Shown here: in pieces, positions 22,753-35,340 of the stretch | Layout of the letters: every line of letters begins with the position of its first letter | Numbering within the stretch: the first letter of the stretch is position 1 | DNA from: Euryodendron excelsum | Lineage: Eukaryota > Streptophyta > Magnoliopsida > Ericales > Pentaphylacaceae | Assembly: GCA_033060915.1 (NCBI GenBank) | Contig: CM065380.1 | Location: forward strand, 42,441,001 to 42,505,000 | DNA: 64,000 bases | Reading direction: 5' to 3' | The notes under the pieces: model-generated | Databases searched by the model: none | Told to the model about the DNA's origin: nothing | Seen by the model: only the letters and a program-made list of their open reading frames with translations | Position numbers and translations under genes: made by a program

Positions 22753-25700
22753 TGTCGCGTCCAGATTTTTCGCACTCGAGGAATACACACACAAGTGCGA
22801 AAATCATTGTACTCTCTCGTTAGAACTCACCCTCCTAGAAGAATGAATGCAACTATGTTTGAATTGAAAATAGATTTGAATAAAGGGCTTTTAGAAAACA
22901 TTCGAAGTCGCCACCTAACTTGATTAAGGTGAGTTAGGTCACCTAAAATCTAAGCACAATCCGAAAACTGCACTTAGGATTTTTGAAAAATGATTTTGAA
23001 AATACTACCTCAAGAGAGAGTTTTCAAGAAAACTGGTTGTTTGGCAACCTTTAGAAAACATGTAGCCCTTTTTGAAAAATAACTCCGTTTTTGGTCTTTG
23101 AAAACAGTGATCATAGGTTCGGAGGTTGGTTACGTGTAGGGAAGACGCACTAAGCCATCACCCTACCCCGCCCTTTCGGTACCTACATGTCAATCTGCCC
23201 TAGATTTACCTATGAGAGTCTTCAACTAACTATTGTTCAATCCTATCCACTTTGAAAAAGAATGCTTAAAAAGACATGATGCATGAGATGCAAGTGTAAG
23301 ATAAGAGAGAGTTGGAGAATAGATTTGGAAATAAATTTGAAAAGAAAATGATTTGATTTGAAAGAGATTTAAAATTGGAAAGTTTAGAAATTAGAAATAG
23401 AGATTTGAAAATAGAATTTGGAATTGGAAGTTAGAAAATAGATTGGAGATTTGAAAAAGGTTGTGAAATTGGAGATTGATAAAGGTTATGGAAATAGAAG
23501 TTTGAAAAATGTGGTGAAATTTGAGATTTGAAAAAGGTTGTGACCGCACCCATGAGAGTTGCCTACGTATCCTTTTGGAGGAATCAGGTCAGCCGTAATT
23601 CGGACAAGAGTCCGATTGAAAATAGAAGGTTGGATTGGAAGAAAGAGATTTTGATTGGAACCTAGAATAGAAGGAATTTGGAATTTGGAATTTTGGAATT
23701 GAAAAGAGTGGACCTTGACTTGGAAAGGTAGAACTTGGAAAAAAGATTTGGACTTGTTTTGAAAAGATTTTAGACTCGAATATTGGACTCGGAAGATTAG
23801 GGAAGCTTGGATTTAGGAAAGGCTCGAATTAGGAAAGTTTTGAAATTGGAGAGTTTTGAATTTGGAGTGTTTTGAAATAAGGAAGTTTTGAAAATAAGAA
23901 AGTTTTGAGTTTAGAAAATTTTAGATTTGGGAATATTTGAAGTTTTAGGAAAGTTTAGAATTTAGAAAGATTTGGGTTTAGAAAGATTTAACTTAAGAAA
24001 GTTTTGAATTTAGAAAGCTTTGAATTTGCAAAAATTTGAAATTTAGAAAGTTTAGAATTTTTAGAAAGATTTAAATTTAAGAAAGTTTAGAGTTTTGGAA
24101 AGATTTGAAAGTTTTAGGAAACTTATGGTTTAGGAAGATAGGAAATTAGGAGAGATTTGAATTAGGAAAGATTTAGATTTTGAGTTTTAAAATTGAGGAA
24201 AGATTGTTATGTTCAAGTTTTGGAAACTTAAGATTTAGGGAAGTAGAAGATTAGGAAGGAGTTGAATTAAGAAAGATTTAGATTAGGAAGGGTTAAGATT
24301 CGTATTTCCTAAAGCAAGGGATTGGATTTTGTTTCTAAAATGAAAGGTTTGATTTTGTTTCCAAAAACGGAGGATAGGATCTAGTTTCTTAAACTGGAAG
24401 ATTGGATTTGGATTCCTAAAGAGAAGATTTGATTTGGCATGGATTTGAAAAGGGAGGTTTTAGAAACCCTAGATTTGGAAGGCTATAGTTTTGACGTAGA
24501 AAAGAGGTTTTGGAAATATGTAATTTTGATGTAGAAAACAGGAGATTTTGGAAACCTAGGTTTTAAGGCAAGTTTGAAAATCATGTTTTTGGGAAGAAAA
24601 TTAGGATTTCCTAATTGTTAGCTCTAGGGCTTGACTTGGGTTCTAAGGAAAGAGTTTTTGGAAAGTGTGTTTTTGGAAACAAGTTTTTGGAAGGAAACCC
24701 TAGAGAGGAGTTTCTAGAAGGAAGATTTTGGAGAGAGAGTTTTTGGAAAGATTTTTAGAAGGAGATTGTTGAAAAGACTTTTTTGGAAAGTGAATTTTGA
24801 GGAGAGTATTTTGGAAAGGAGTTTAAAAAGAGAAGTTTTGGAAAATAGATTTTTGGAGAGAGTTTTTAAAAACAACTTTGGAAAGAAGAGTTTTAGGAAA
24901 GTATGTTGAAAAAGAGATTTTTAGGAAGAGAGACTTTTGAAAAAAGAGTTTTTTTAGAAAGTATAAAAACATCTCACTTTCCTAAAGCGAGTCTAACCAT
25001 AAGAGGGCTAGAACCACTTTAAGAAAGTGGTTTAAAAAACAAGAAGATTTGAAAATAAGGACCATGAAAGTCACTTTAAATGTAACACTTTCCTAAAGCA
25101 ATCCTAGTCATGGAAAGGCTATAATCACCCTAGGATTGTGATTTTGAAAACAAGTTTTGAAAAATGAGATTTTGATGCAATTTTGAAAACAAGTTTGAAA
25201 ACGATTTTGAAAACGACTTTTGGAAGAATGCAAGAATCATGATATGCACAATGCAAATTTGGCATCGTGAACATACAAGGTTAAAGCTTCACCACATAAT
25301 CAAGGGACCGAACCCACGTGGTCTCCGGTTAGACTAAAAGAAAGCCCCCGACACAGTGACCCTCCAATAGTCCAATCCTACACATGGACCGGGAATCCCC
25401 TTGTTTCAAGCATGCAAAGAAAAGGGGGGAAAAAGATGGGAGATTAAAATAGAGAAAACCCAAGTGGGTTAGGAGAAAGAAGAGAGAGGGGGAAGTGCGA
25501 AAATTTAAATAAGAAGCCTAGCTTATGTCTTCTTTATTTTGCGCGCCTTGCTTTTCTTCGGTCTTTGCTTCACTTCAGTCTTCATCTTGATCTTTGGGGA
25601 CTCTTCTCCGATCTTCGAGAGTTTCGAGTTGCAGCAATCTAAATCTTCAATGGAGGCTTGAGGCAAGTGTATAAGTGTAAGGGAGTGTGTATGAGTGTAT

Positions 25701-25844
25701 AGGAGGCTAGGGTTTAGTGTATGGTGGCTAGGGTTTGGAAAACCTAAGAAAGCTAGGGTTTAAGAAGTGTATGAGCTCTGTATATCGAAATATAGGATTT
25801 TTAGACTGAGTTTGCGGACCTCTTTCACGCTGGAGGAGGCTCTG

Positions 25845-25852
25845 TATTTATA
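25845..25852 (-). promoter_or_regulatory. TATA box of solo LTR
   Basis: TATAAATA on the minus strand, followed by CAGAGCCTCCTCC-like sequence as in the other copies. Confidence 0.65.
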
Positions 25853-25904
25853 GAGATGGGATAGACCTGGCACTTGTTATAGTGGCGCCAGGCGAAAATT
25901 TGTT

Positions 25905-25929
25905 CTAGCGCCACTAGGAGTGGCGCTAG
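25905..25929. promoter_or_regulatory. Perfect promoter-proximal dyad in solo LTR
   Basis: Arms CTAGCGCCACT and AGTGGCGCTAG, 11 bp each, separated by AGG. A second half-dyad GTGGCGCCAGG lies at 25882-25892. It sits about 55 bp upstream of the TATA box. Confidence 0.55.
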
Positions 25930-27603
25930 CAAATTAAGAAACTATTAAGGTTGGCAAGCAATGTATCTTTGACAGATTTGGGCGCCTGTACTAGTGACTA
26001 CCATGCAATTTTTGGCCTGGCTTCACTAAGAGTAACTCTGGAAAGTCCGGGAATGATTTGAAGAGGCCGGGATTGACCCAGAAGGTCGGAAAAGAGCAAG
26101 AATACTTAGAATAGTGTCTCGGAGGTATGTGACTTGAAAAATGAGGATAGGATGTGTCGGAAGGGTTGACCGGGCCTTTAAGGGCAAAACAGTCAATCAA
26201 ATCGGGAAGCTACCGGGACGAACTCGGACTGTCCTGGAAGAAGACTCGAGATTTGGAAACATTATTCAGAATGTTCCCAAAGGTTGCCAGTTTGATACCC
26301 AGAACTGGTGTGGTCAGAAAAAGTGATCGGCCCACTAGGGGCAAAACGGTCATTTCGCACCGAGTTTGCCGGAACTGACTCGAAATGATCCTATAGGATC
26401 AAGAAAGGTTGACAATACTATTAGAAGCATTCTGAGGAAGTTACTGGCTTGATACCCAGAGCTGGTGTGGTCGGAGAAGGGGACCGGCCCACTAGGGGCA
26501 AAACGATCATTTTATACTGGGTTTGCCAAAACTGACTCGGAATGATCCGGAAAGGTAAAGGAAGGTTGAGAATACTATAAGAAGCAATCTCAGAAGGTTA
26601 CCGGTTTAATACCCAGAGCCGGTGTGGTTCCCGGGACGTTCGGATGCCTAGGGGCAAAATGGTCATCTTGACCGGAAAGTCTCGAAATTGGCCCGAAACT
26701 GACTAGAAGGCACCGAATCATGCCGGACTGCTTTTAAAACACTCTTAGACGGTTGGAATCACCATCCTGAGGACTCAGGTGTGTTCTCGATAAACGTGTC
26801 AAAAAAGCCCTAAGGGGCAGTTTGGTCATTTTTCACCGAAGTGGGCTAGCAGGCACCAGTGTTGACCTGGGTTTTGAGTGTTTCCGCCACTCTGATGGCG
26901 GTCGCGTGATACAGGGGTTTGTTGGCAATTTCCTATATCGACTTGTTTGCGAGTATTTTTGCTACTCTAACGGTTGCGATATTTGCGAGTATTTCCGCTA
27001 CTCTAACGGTTCGCGATCATTCCCAAGACTGCCTGATCTCGGGAAGCTGCTAAAGGGACTTAGCGCCTGAGAATCAACTTTCTCGAAAGGCATGCCTAAA
27101 CAGACATTTATGCATTGGCAGGCTAACAGGCACCAAAGGTGGACCATTCTACCATCTAGGGAACTTGGGGTCTCGTCCCGGTCGACAGGTTTAAAGGGAC
27201 TTACCGTCTCAAAGAGATTTTCTTCGAAAAATGTGCCGGACCGTCTCGAGGAATCAATTGTCTCGAGAGAGGGATTGGAATTGGAAAGGGTTCTTATCGT
27301 CTTCGGAAAGACTCGCTTGATTGGAGTAGATTTACCGTCTCGAGGAATCAACTGTCTCGAGAGAGGAATTGGAATTGGAAAGGGAACTTACCGTCTTCGG
27401 AAAAACGTGCCTGTTTTGGAATATGGAAAGGACAATGCCCCTAAGGGCATTTAGGTCATTTTGCCTCGACTTGGGTCTAGTGGGCCCGCGAAGCGATGAA
27501 TAGACGGGATTAGACTTAGAGAGTTAGAGTATGTCCATATTGACTTGAAATCAAGTCTGGACAGACTGTAGACTGCCTAGCGGTCAAAAATGGGGTTCTT
27601 ACA

Positions 27604-30000
27604 TATGGAATTGGAAATGTTGAGTTTTAAAAATCTTGGATTTGGAGACCTATGGTTTGGTAGAAAAAGAGGTTTTGGAAACCTATGATTTGATGTAGAA
27701 ACATATGATTTGAGGCAAAAGAGGAAATAATGACTTTAAGAAAGGCACTATGGTTTCCTAACCTTAGATTATAAGGCTTGACTTGAACTCCAAGATGAAG
27801 AGTTTTTGAAAAGTGGATCTTTGAAAAGAGTTTTTAGGAAGTAGATTTTTGAAAATTTTTTTTTTTGAAAAGAGCTTTTAGGAAGTAGATTTGAAAAAAC
27901 AATTTGGAAAGAGTTTTGAATATAAACTTTTGAAAATCTTTTGAAGATCTCACTTTCCTAAAATGATTCTAACCATGAGAAAATTAGAACCATTCTAAGG
28001 TTGTGATTTTGAAAACAATTAGGATTTGAAATATGGATTATAATGATCAATTTGAATATCACCCTTTTCTAAAACAACCCTCATTATGGAATGGCTAGAA
28101 TCACCTTAAGATTATGGTTTTGATAAAAACAATTTTGGGTTTCAATCTAAAATTTGGACCTTGATGGTCACATTGAATGTAACACTTTTCTAAAACAATC
28201 CTAACCATGGAATGGCTAGAATCACTCTAGGATTGTGATTTTGAAAACAAGTTTAAAAGAAAGAGATTTTAAGTGCAAGTTTTGAAAAAGAGTTTGTATG
28301 GAAGTTTAAAAAAACCTTTGATGCAAGTTTGAAAAATAACTTTGCACGCAACTTTGAATGGATGTATGAATATGACATGCACAATGCAATGGGGTCGTGA
28401 ACATACAAGGTTAGGTTTCACCACATAATCAAGGGGGCTAAACCCATACCATCAAAGGTTGAATTTGAAGAAAACCCCCAGCACGGTGATCTTCAACAAT
28501 TCTTCCTAGGCATGAATCGGGGAGTCTCTTATGTCAAGCATACAAGAAGAGGAGGTAAAAGATGGGGATTAAGATAGAAGAAAACCTAAGTGGGTTCAGA
28601 AGGAGAAGAGAGAGGGAAGATTACATAAAAGTAAATAGAAAACCAACCCTATATTTTTCTTGCTTTGATTGCTTGGTTTGCTTTTCTTTTTCTTGAACCT
28701 TGAATGTCTTCATGTTGTAACACTTGAGTCTTCAATGGATTCTTGGAAGCTTGTGTTTGAGTGTATGAGATCTATAAAAGGTAGGGTTTGAGTGTATGGA
28801 GGCTAGAGCTTGAAAAGGCTTGAGAGAATTAGGGTTTAGAGAGAGACTTCGGGCTTTGTTTTTAGAAAGACAATATTTTTGGACTGAGTTTGTAGACCCT
28901 TTTCACGTAGGGAGAACGTCTATATTTATAGACGAACGAAATAGTCTTAGCACCTGTTGTAGTGGCGCTAGGTTAAAAAAATCCACTAGCGCTAGTAGGT
29001 GTGGCGCTAGGCCATTTATTGGCTTAATGCCACTGCTAGTGGCGCCAGCCACTTAGGAAAGTTTTTAAGGCAGTAAGAAACGTATCTTTCGACCCTTGAG
29101 ATGCAAGGCAAAAGATTTAGGCGCCTGTCATAGTGACTACCTTGTAATTTTTAGCTTGGCTCCACTAGGAGTAACTCCGGAAAGTCCAGAAATGATCCGG
29201 AAGATTCCAAGTAACTAGACTCGGTTGGGAATGGATGAAAACCCTTGAGGGAGTGTCTCGAAGGTAACTGGCTTGAGAAGCACTACTGTATTGTTTGAAA
29301 AGATTGACTGACCTGGTAGGAGCAAAATAGTCAATTGAACCAGAAAAACACTGGAGGCGATCGAATGCTTAGGGGCAAAATGGTCATTTTAACTAGATGC
29401 TCCCAAAATTGATTTGGAAGCGAGTGGAAGGCACATGAACATGCCAGATTGTTTTTGGGACAATCTTAGAAAGATGGACCTACAGCTTCGAGGACTTAGG
29501 TACTTTCTCGAGAAGCGTGTTGGAGAGTCCCCAGGGGCAATCTAGTCATTTTTTACCAAAGTGGGCTAGCAGGTACTAGTGTTAACCTAGGTTTTTAGTG
29601 TTTCCGTCACTCTAACGGTGTGTGATGAGTTGGTTTCCAAAGGTATCTTGTTCGTCGGTAAACGTGTGACTGCCAAGAGGCGAGGTCGGTTATGTGACAT
29701 AGGGGGTTTGTTGGCAATTCTCGATGTCGACTTGTTTGTGGGTGCTTCTGCTGCTTTGACGATTGTGCTGTTTGTAAGTGTTTTCGTCACTCTGATGGTG
29801 TGTATTCATTCCTAAGACTCCCTAATCTCGGGAAGCTGTTAGATGATCTTATTGTTTGAGGGATCAACTTTCTCGAAAGACGTGCCAGATAACGGACATT
29901 CTATATTGGCAAGCTAGTAGGTGCCAGAAGTGAACCGTTCTATCATCTCGGGGACTTGGGTTCCGTCCCGATTGACAGGTTTGAAGGGATTTACCATACT
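27604..30000 (-). mobile_element. Right part of older LTR E
   Basis: Resumes LTR E after the solo LTR with TATGGAATTGG. It includes the TATA box (28923-28930), the dyads at about 28949-29053 and U3 sequence up to GGTTTGAAGGGATTTACC. The last ~400 bp of the LTR before its TGTAAG terminus are missing; Athila sequence starts at about 30001. Confidence 0.75.
28923..28930 (-). promoter_or_regulatory. TATA box of LTR E
   Basis: TATAAATA on the minus strand at the colinear position, with GGCGCTAG / CTAGTGGCGCC sites upstream (28962-29053). Confidence 0.55.
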
Positions 30001-30530
30001 AATAAAGGGTGGGAAATTTTTAACTTACGGAAGTTGATGAGAGTGAACGTTAGGCTATCCACATTAACAACGAAATTAGAGCCCTAGAGGTTAAAAAGGT
30101 TCATGCGGTTGAGAGTGAGGTGATTAAAGAGATGAGTTGTTTGGTTTGTGAAACCATGGATTATGATACCGCTTCATATCCGATCATTCCTGGAGTGAAG
30201 GAAGCATTGCATGGCCAAGTCAATGTGATTGGCCAATTCCAAAAAGGAGGGGGCAACCCCTATTCTAACACTTATAACCTGGGATGGAGGAATCACCCAC
30301 ATTTCAAGGTGTGTATTGAGAAGGGTGAGAAAGGAAAAGCGAAAGTGAGAGAGTGCAAAGAGCTAGGAGAAGAGAGAGAGAGAGAGAAAGAGGAAAAGAG
30401 TCTAGAGACACCCCTTGAGACTTCTAGTGCCCCAAAGGATAAGGAGAGGGACATTGAAACATGCCCCATTTTCCCAAAGGTTGACCAAGCCCAAAAACAA
30501 ACTTCTAAATGCCAAAATTTATGAAGTTTT
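30001..30530 (+). pseudogene. gag: Athila Gag C-terminal fragment
   Basis: The frame 30120-30524 carries the Athila Gag tail: a CLVCETMDYDTASYP remnant of the C/H motif, then GQFQ, NPYSNTYNLGWRNHPHF, followed by a charged Lys/Glu-rich linker. The N-terminal Gag domain is missing because the fragment starts at the junction with LTR E. Upstream traces are out of frame. Confidence 0.75.
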
Positions 30531-31110
30531 CAAGAAAGTTAAGGTTAACATTCGTAGCATTGATGTTATCAAGCAAATACCTTCTTATGCCAAGTTCTTG
30601 AAGGACTTGTGTACTTTCAAGAGAAGATTACATGTGAGAGAGATGACCATAATGAATAAGAACTTAAGTGCAATCTTGCAATGCAAGGCCATACAAAAAT
30701 TCAAGGACCCTAGTTGCCTTATAATTTCTTGCACAATAGAAGGGAATAGGATAGATCATGCTCTTTTAGATTTAGGGTCTAGTGTCAATCTTCTACCATA
30801 TTCGGTTTACAAGGAACTAGTATTAGGTAAGTTGCGACCTACCCGAGTAACCCTTCAATTAGCAGATTGATCTATCAAAGTTTCTAGGGGTGTCATAGAA
30901 GATGTTATCATTCAAGTAGATAATTTCTACTTCCCAGTTGACTTCATAGTACTAGATATGTAACCCGTTAAGAGTACCATGGTTCACAACCAAATTCTCT
31001 TCATTCTAGGACAACCCTTTCTAGCTACCTCTAATGCTATCATTTATTACCGAAATGAGTTAGTGAAGTTATCCTTTGGAAATATCACCTTTGAGATGAA
31101 CATTTTCTGA
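30531..31110 (+). pseudogene. Athila protease region
   Basis: KFLKDLCTFKRR is followed by IISCTIEGNRIDHALLDLGS (catalytic segment DLGSSVNL at 30769) and LLPYSVYKELVLGKLRPTRV, the Athila aspartic protease. A stop at 30868-30870 ends the frame after LQLAD; the remaining sense (VDFIVLDM and GQPFLAT) continues to about 31100 with another stop. It would process Gag-Pol if intact. Confidence 0.75.
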
Positions 31111-31419
31111 GTTGCTAAACAACAAGGTGAGTATGAGGATATTAGGGAAGTTGATTGCCTTGAGGCTATTGTCCATGAGCATTTTGAGAGTGAGTTTTTC
31201 AAGGATTCCTTAGAAAGAGCATTGGTGAGAAGTGAGCCTCATGACTCACTTGAGAGTAATATAGTGATGTTGGGGGAGAAGTCTAGCCAAGGGGTAGAGA
31301 GTGCCCAATACATGTATGTGAGTCAATGGACTCTTTCATTTGAACCTTTACACCTTAGTGCCCTTAAGCCTATCTCATTGGAAGAGAAGCCGCCTATCCC
31401 GTAAAGAAAACCGTTGCAT

Positions 31420-32830
31420 TCCACCTTGAAGCATACATTTTTAGGAGAGGGTGAGTCTTACCCCGTTGTGATTTTCTCTAGCTTATCTTCAAGCCAAGAG
31501 GATGGATTGATTGTGGTGCTCAAGAGACACAAGAAAGCTTGGGGTAGACTATAATGGACCTTTATGGTATTAGTGCTCTAGTGTGCACTCATCGCATTTA
31601 TTTAGAAGAGGAATCTAAGCCGGTGTGTCAAAGGCAAAGACGCTTGAATCCCAGCATGAAGAAGATGGTGAAAGGAGAGGTGTTGAAGCTCTTAGAAGCG
31701 AGTATCATTTACCCCATCTCTGACTCAAAATGGGTTAGTCCAACCCAAGTGGTTCCTAAGAAATTGGGGGTCATAGTAATAAAGAATGAGGAGAATAAGT
31801 TAGTTACCACTAAGATTCCAATCGGGTGGGGAATGTGAATTGACTACCGCAGGCCTAATGCGGTAACAAGGAAGGGCCACTTTCCCCTTCCATTCTTAGA
31901 CCAAATCCTAGAGAGGGTCGCAGTAGAGCTTATTATTACTTTTTAGATGGGTGCTCTGGTTATAGTCAAATTGAGATTGTCTTAGAAGACCATGAGAAAA
32001 TCACATTTACATGTCCTTTTGGTACTGATGCATACAAGAAAATGACATTCAACATGTGCAATGCACTAGCCACTTTCCAAAGATGTATGATGAGTATCTT
32101 TAGCGATATGGTTGAGAGAATTCTTGAGGTCTTCATGGATGATTTTTTGGTATACAAAGATACCTTTGAGAGTTGTTTCGAGCAGCTAAGAAAGGTATTA
32201 GAAAAATGTGAGGAAAGCCATCTTGTGCTTAATTTGGAGAAGTCATTTTATGGTTACTCAAGGTATAGTGTTAGGCCATATTGTGTCTTCTAAGAGGATT
32301 GAGATAGATAGGGCTAAGATAGAGCTCATCCAAAAGTTGCCTACCCTTAGGAATATCAAGGATATCCGGTCTTTCCTTGGACATGCCAGTTTTTACTCGT
32401 GTATCATCGAGGGTTTTAGTGCTATTTCCCGAACCATGTGCCCATTGTTATCAAAAGATGTCCCATTTGAATGAACATATTCATGCCAATGAGCTTTTGA
32501 GAAGCTAAAAGGGCTTTTGACTACCGCCCTAATCATACGTTCGCTTGATTGCTTCTTACCTTTTGAGCTTATTTGTAATACTAGTGATTATGCCGTGGGG
32601 GTGATTTTAGGTCAAAGGGTAGATAAGAAGTCCTATGTCATTTACTATGCTAGTAAGACCCTTAATGAAGCTCAACTATACCACTACTGAGAAAAAGCTT
32701 TTAGCCATGGTGTTTGCCTTGGATAAATTTCGGTCTTACTTAATCGGCTCACTTGTCATCATTTACACCAATCATGTTGCTCTTAAGTACTTACTTACCA
32801 AGGCGAACGCAAAACCATGCCTCATCTAGT
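31420..32830 (+). pseudogene. pol: Athila reverse transcriptase/RNase H remnants
   Basis: Fragments in several frames: HRIYLEEESKPVCQRQRRLN and KWVSPTQVVPKK (31554-31838), IDYRRPNAVTRKGHFPLPF, a LDGCSGYSQI stretch, then FMDDF with the catalytic aspartates at 32132-32146, LGHIVSSKRIEIDRAKIELI (32208-32474) and the RNase H part VIYYASKTLNEAQ with EKKLLAMVFALDKFRSYL (32635-32829). Stops and frameshifts at about 31836, 32268 and 32690 disable it. Confidence 0.8.
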
Positions 32831-33410
32831 GGATTCTCTTATTGCAAGAGCTTCACATTAAAATTATAGATAAAAAAGGAGCTAAAAATGTTGTTGCAGA
32901 CCATTTCTTTAGGCTTCTACTTGAAGGAAGAGCCACCAATTTGCTCCCTATAAATGAACACTTCCCGGATGATCATCTTTTCCAAGTCCAAACTTTAGAG
33001 CACCCTTCAACCCCTTGGTTTGTTGACATAGCTAACTATTTAGCTACGGGTGAGATTCCTTCCCATTGGTCTTCTATTGATAAATGTAAATTCTTTAGGA
33101 ATGTGTGGTGTTTTGCATGGGATGACTCTTTTTTCTTCAAGTATTGCCTCGATCAAGTTATTAGGAGATGCATTCCTAATGAGGAGTTCAAGAGTGTCAT
33201 GGATTTTTGCCACTCCCAAGAGTGGGTGGACATTTTTCGTCCAAGAAAACTTTGGCCAAGATTCTTCAATGTGGGTTGTATTGGCCCTCGATGTTTAAGA
33301 ATGTCCATGCTTATTCCCTAGCTTGTGATAGGTGCCAAAGACTAGGGAGCCTCTTTAGGCAGCACATGATTCCTCTTTGTCGCACCTTGGTTTTTTACTA
33401 AGCCCTCTTG
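32831..33410 (+). pseudogene. Athila integrase N-terminal remnant
   Basis: Frame 32842-33321 runs from the RNase H-integrase linker (VVADHFFRL, WFVDIANYLATGEIP) to CIPNEEFKSVMDFCHS, the start of the HHCC zinc domain. A frameshift then moves the sense to the frame with GGHFSSKKT and ACDRCQRLGSL. The catalytic core is absent because the sequence joins an LTR at about 33411. Confidence 0.75.
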
Positions 33411-35094
33411 GCTCGGAAAAAAGCACGGTACTCTCTCGTTAGAACTCATTCCACTAGAAGGATGAGTGCGATTATGTTTGATCTTGAAATTGACTTAAAC
33501 AATGGCTTTTGGAAAAAGTTTGGAGTCGTTACCAAACATAGTTAAAGAGGTGTTAGGTCACTTAAAATTAAGTATAATCCAAATACTAAACTTAGATTTT
33601 TCAAAATCATTTTGAAAATGTCCTTCTTAAGACTGTTTTTTAGAAAAGAGGTTTTTAGCAAACTTTTAAAATGGTTTAAAACCCTTTTGAAAACATGACT
33701 CCGGATTAATCTTTGAAACTAGAAATCTATGATTGAGGGGTTGGTTATGTATAGGGAAGACATCCTAAGATCATTACTATACCCCGCCCTTTCAATACCT
33801 ACATGTCTAATCACCCTTAATTCACTCAATTGAATAACCAAGTACTAATATCTACTTAATATCCACTTTAAAATTGTGAAAAATGAGTTTGGTCATCACT
33901 TTTTGGATGAATGATGCATGATGTATGTTTTGAAAAAGATGTTTGAAAATATAAAAATTTTAAAAGGATTTGAGATAGAAATCTTGAATTGATAGAAACT
34001 TTTGAAAAGGAAATTTGTTATGACTGCACCATTTTAGGTTGTCTATGTATCTCATTTGGTGAGAATCAAGTTATTCATAGTTCGGGCAAGGGCCCGAGAG
34101 AAAAGAGGCACATTGGGGCCTTTGAAATGGTTTGAAGACACATTGAGGTCTTTGAAAAAAGAGAACCTGAGAATTTAGGAAAATGCTTTTGAAATAGGAC
34201 TTTGGATGTTTGAAGTGTTTTTGAAATTGGGTTTGAAGATGATTTTAAATGTTTTTGAAATTAACTCAAGAGAGATTTGAAATATTTTGAAACAATTCAA
34301 GGGAGTTTTGGAAGTGTTTTAAAACAACTTAAGGGAGTTTTGGAAATGTTTTGAAATAACTCAAGGGGGTTTTGAAATAACTCAAGGGAGTTTTGGAAAA
34401 GTTTTGAAATCTTGTATAGAAGTAGAGTTTGGGTTGGAAATGCTCTTGTGAACTTGTGTTTGAAAAGTTTTTGAAAGTAGTTTTTTTTTGGATACTTTAT
34501 GAAGCACATGTTTAATGTTTCATCACCTTTAAGAGGTTAGTCATTGAAGATCTAAATCACTTTAGGACTATGAGTTTTGAAAACATGTTTGGAAAAGGAG
34601 GTAGAGACTTCTCTTTGTTTTTTTAAATTTTAGAGTTATAGAACCCTTCTTGAATATCTCACTTATAGTTGAACAATCTTAACCATGGAAGGATTAGGGT
34701 TACTTCAAGAGTGTGATGTTTAAAAAAAAATTTTTGAAGAGGATTTAGGGTTCGACACCCTATATGGACCTTAGAAGGTCGCACTTGATGTGTCACCTTC
34801 TCTAAGGAAACCTTAACCATGATAGAGTTAAGATCACCTTAGAGTCTTGAGTTTTGAAATCACTTTTGAAAATAGCTTGTGGAAATGGTAAGTGTTTAGC
34901 CACTTTTTTCAAGACAAGTTTAAAGAATTCTTGAAAATATTTTGGAATAGGGTATGAAAGAATTAGAAAAGATTTTTGAGTTGATTTTTAAAAACTTAAG
35001 AGAGTAGAATCTTTTTGAATACATGCCATGCAAACGATTTTCGTAATTGAAAAAGGTTTGAAAAGGGCCTTTGATTTGGAGCCTTGAAGTTCAA

Positions 35095-35340
35095 CTAACC
35101 TTAGTTAAGGTAACTAGGGTTAAGTCCACTAGGGTTTTTGACAACTAGGGTTAACTAATTAGGGTTAGGTGAACCTAGGGTTTGGTTGACTAGGGTTAAC
35201 TAACTTGGGTTAGATTAACCTAGGGTTTGGACAACTAGGATTAGGTTAATCTAGGGTTTAGTTGACTATGGTTAACTAACTTGGGTTAAGTTAACCTAGG
35301 GTTTGCAGGTGTCCTAAAGTTAGCCAACTTGGGTTGGGTT
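35095..35340. repeat. GGTTAACCTAGGGTTTGG-type tandem repeat in LTR C
   Basis: Seven or so imperfect units combining CTAGGGTT(T), GACTAGGGTTAACTAA and CTTGGGTTAGGTTAACC. Many contain the palindrome GTTAAC. Confidence 0.7.

Larger units (their letters stand above)
22753..27603 (-). mobile_element. Solo LTR, 4,851 bp, with perfect TSD
   Basis: On the plus strand it reads TGTCGCGTCC to GGGGTTCTTACA, i.e. TG...CA on either strand. Both flanks carry TATGG and no internal region, PBS or PPT is present, so it is a product of LTR-LTR recombination. It keeps the TATA box (25845-25852), the 25-bp dyad (25905-25929), three copies of a ~157-bp U3 repeat (phase marker TACCCAGA(A/G)C(T/C)GGTGTGG near 26296, 26451 and 26609), and an interrupted 81-bp-type repeat around 27190-27420. 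Confidence 0.9.

Noticed and set aside
26822..27454. Several 80-120 residue open frames in solo LTR
   Set aside because: They lie in U3 of a solo LTR with tandem repeats, and counterparts in other LTRs are not open.
35095..35340. Telomere-like TTTAGGG repeats
   Set aside because: Units are irregular CTAGGGTT/GGTTAACC combinations within an LTR, not a run of the plant heptamer.
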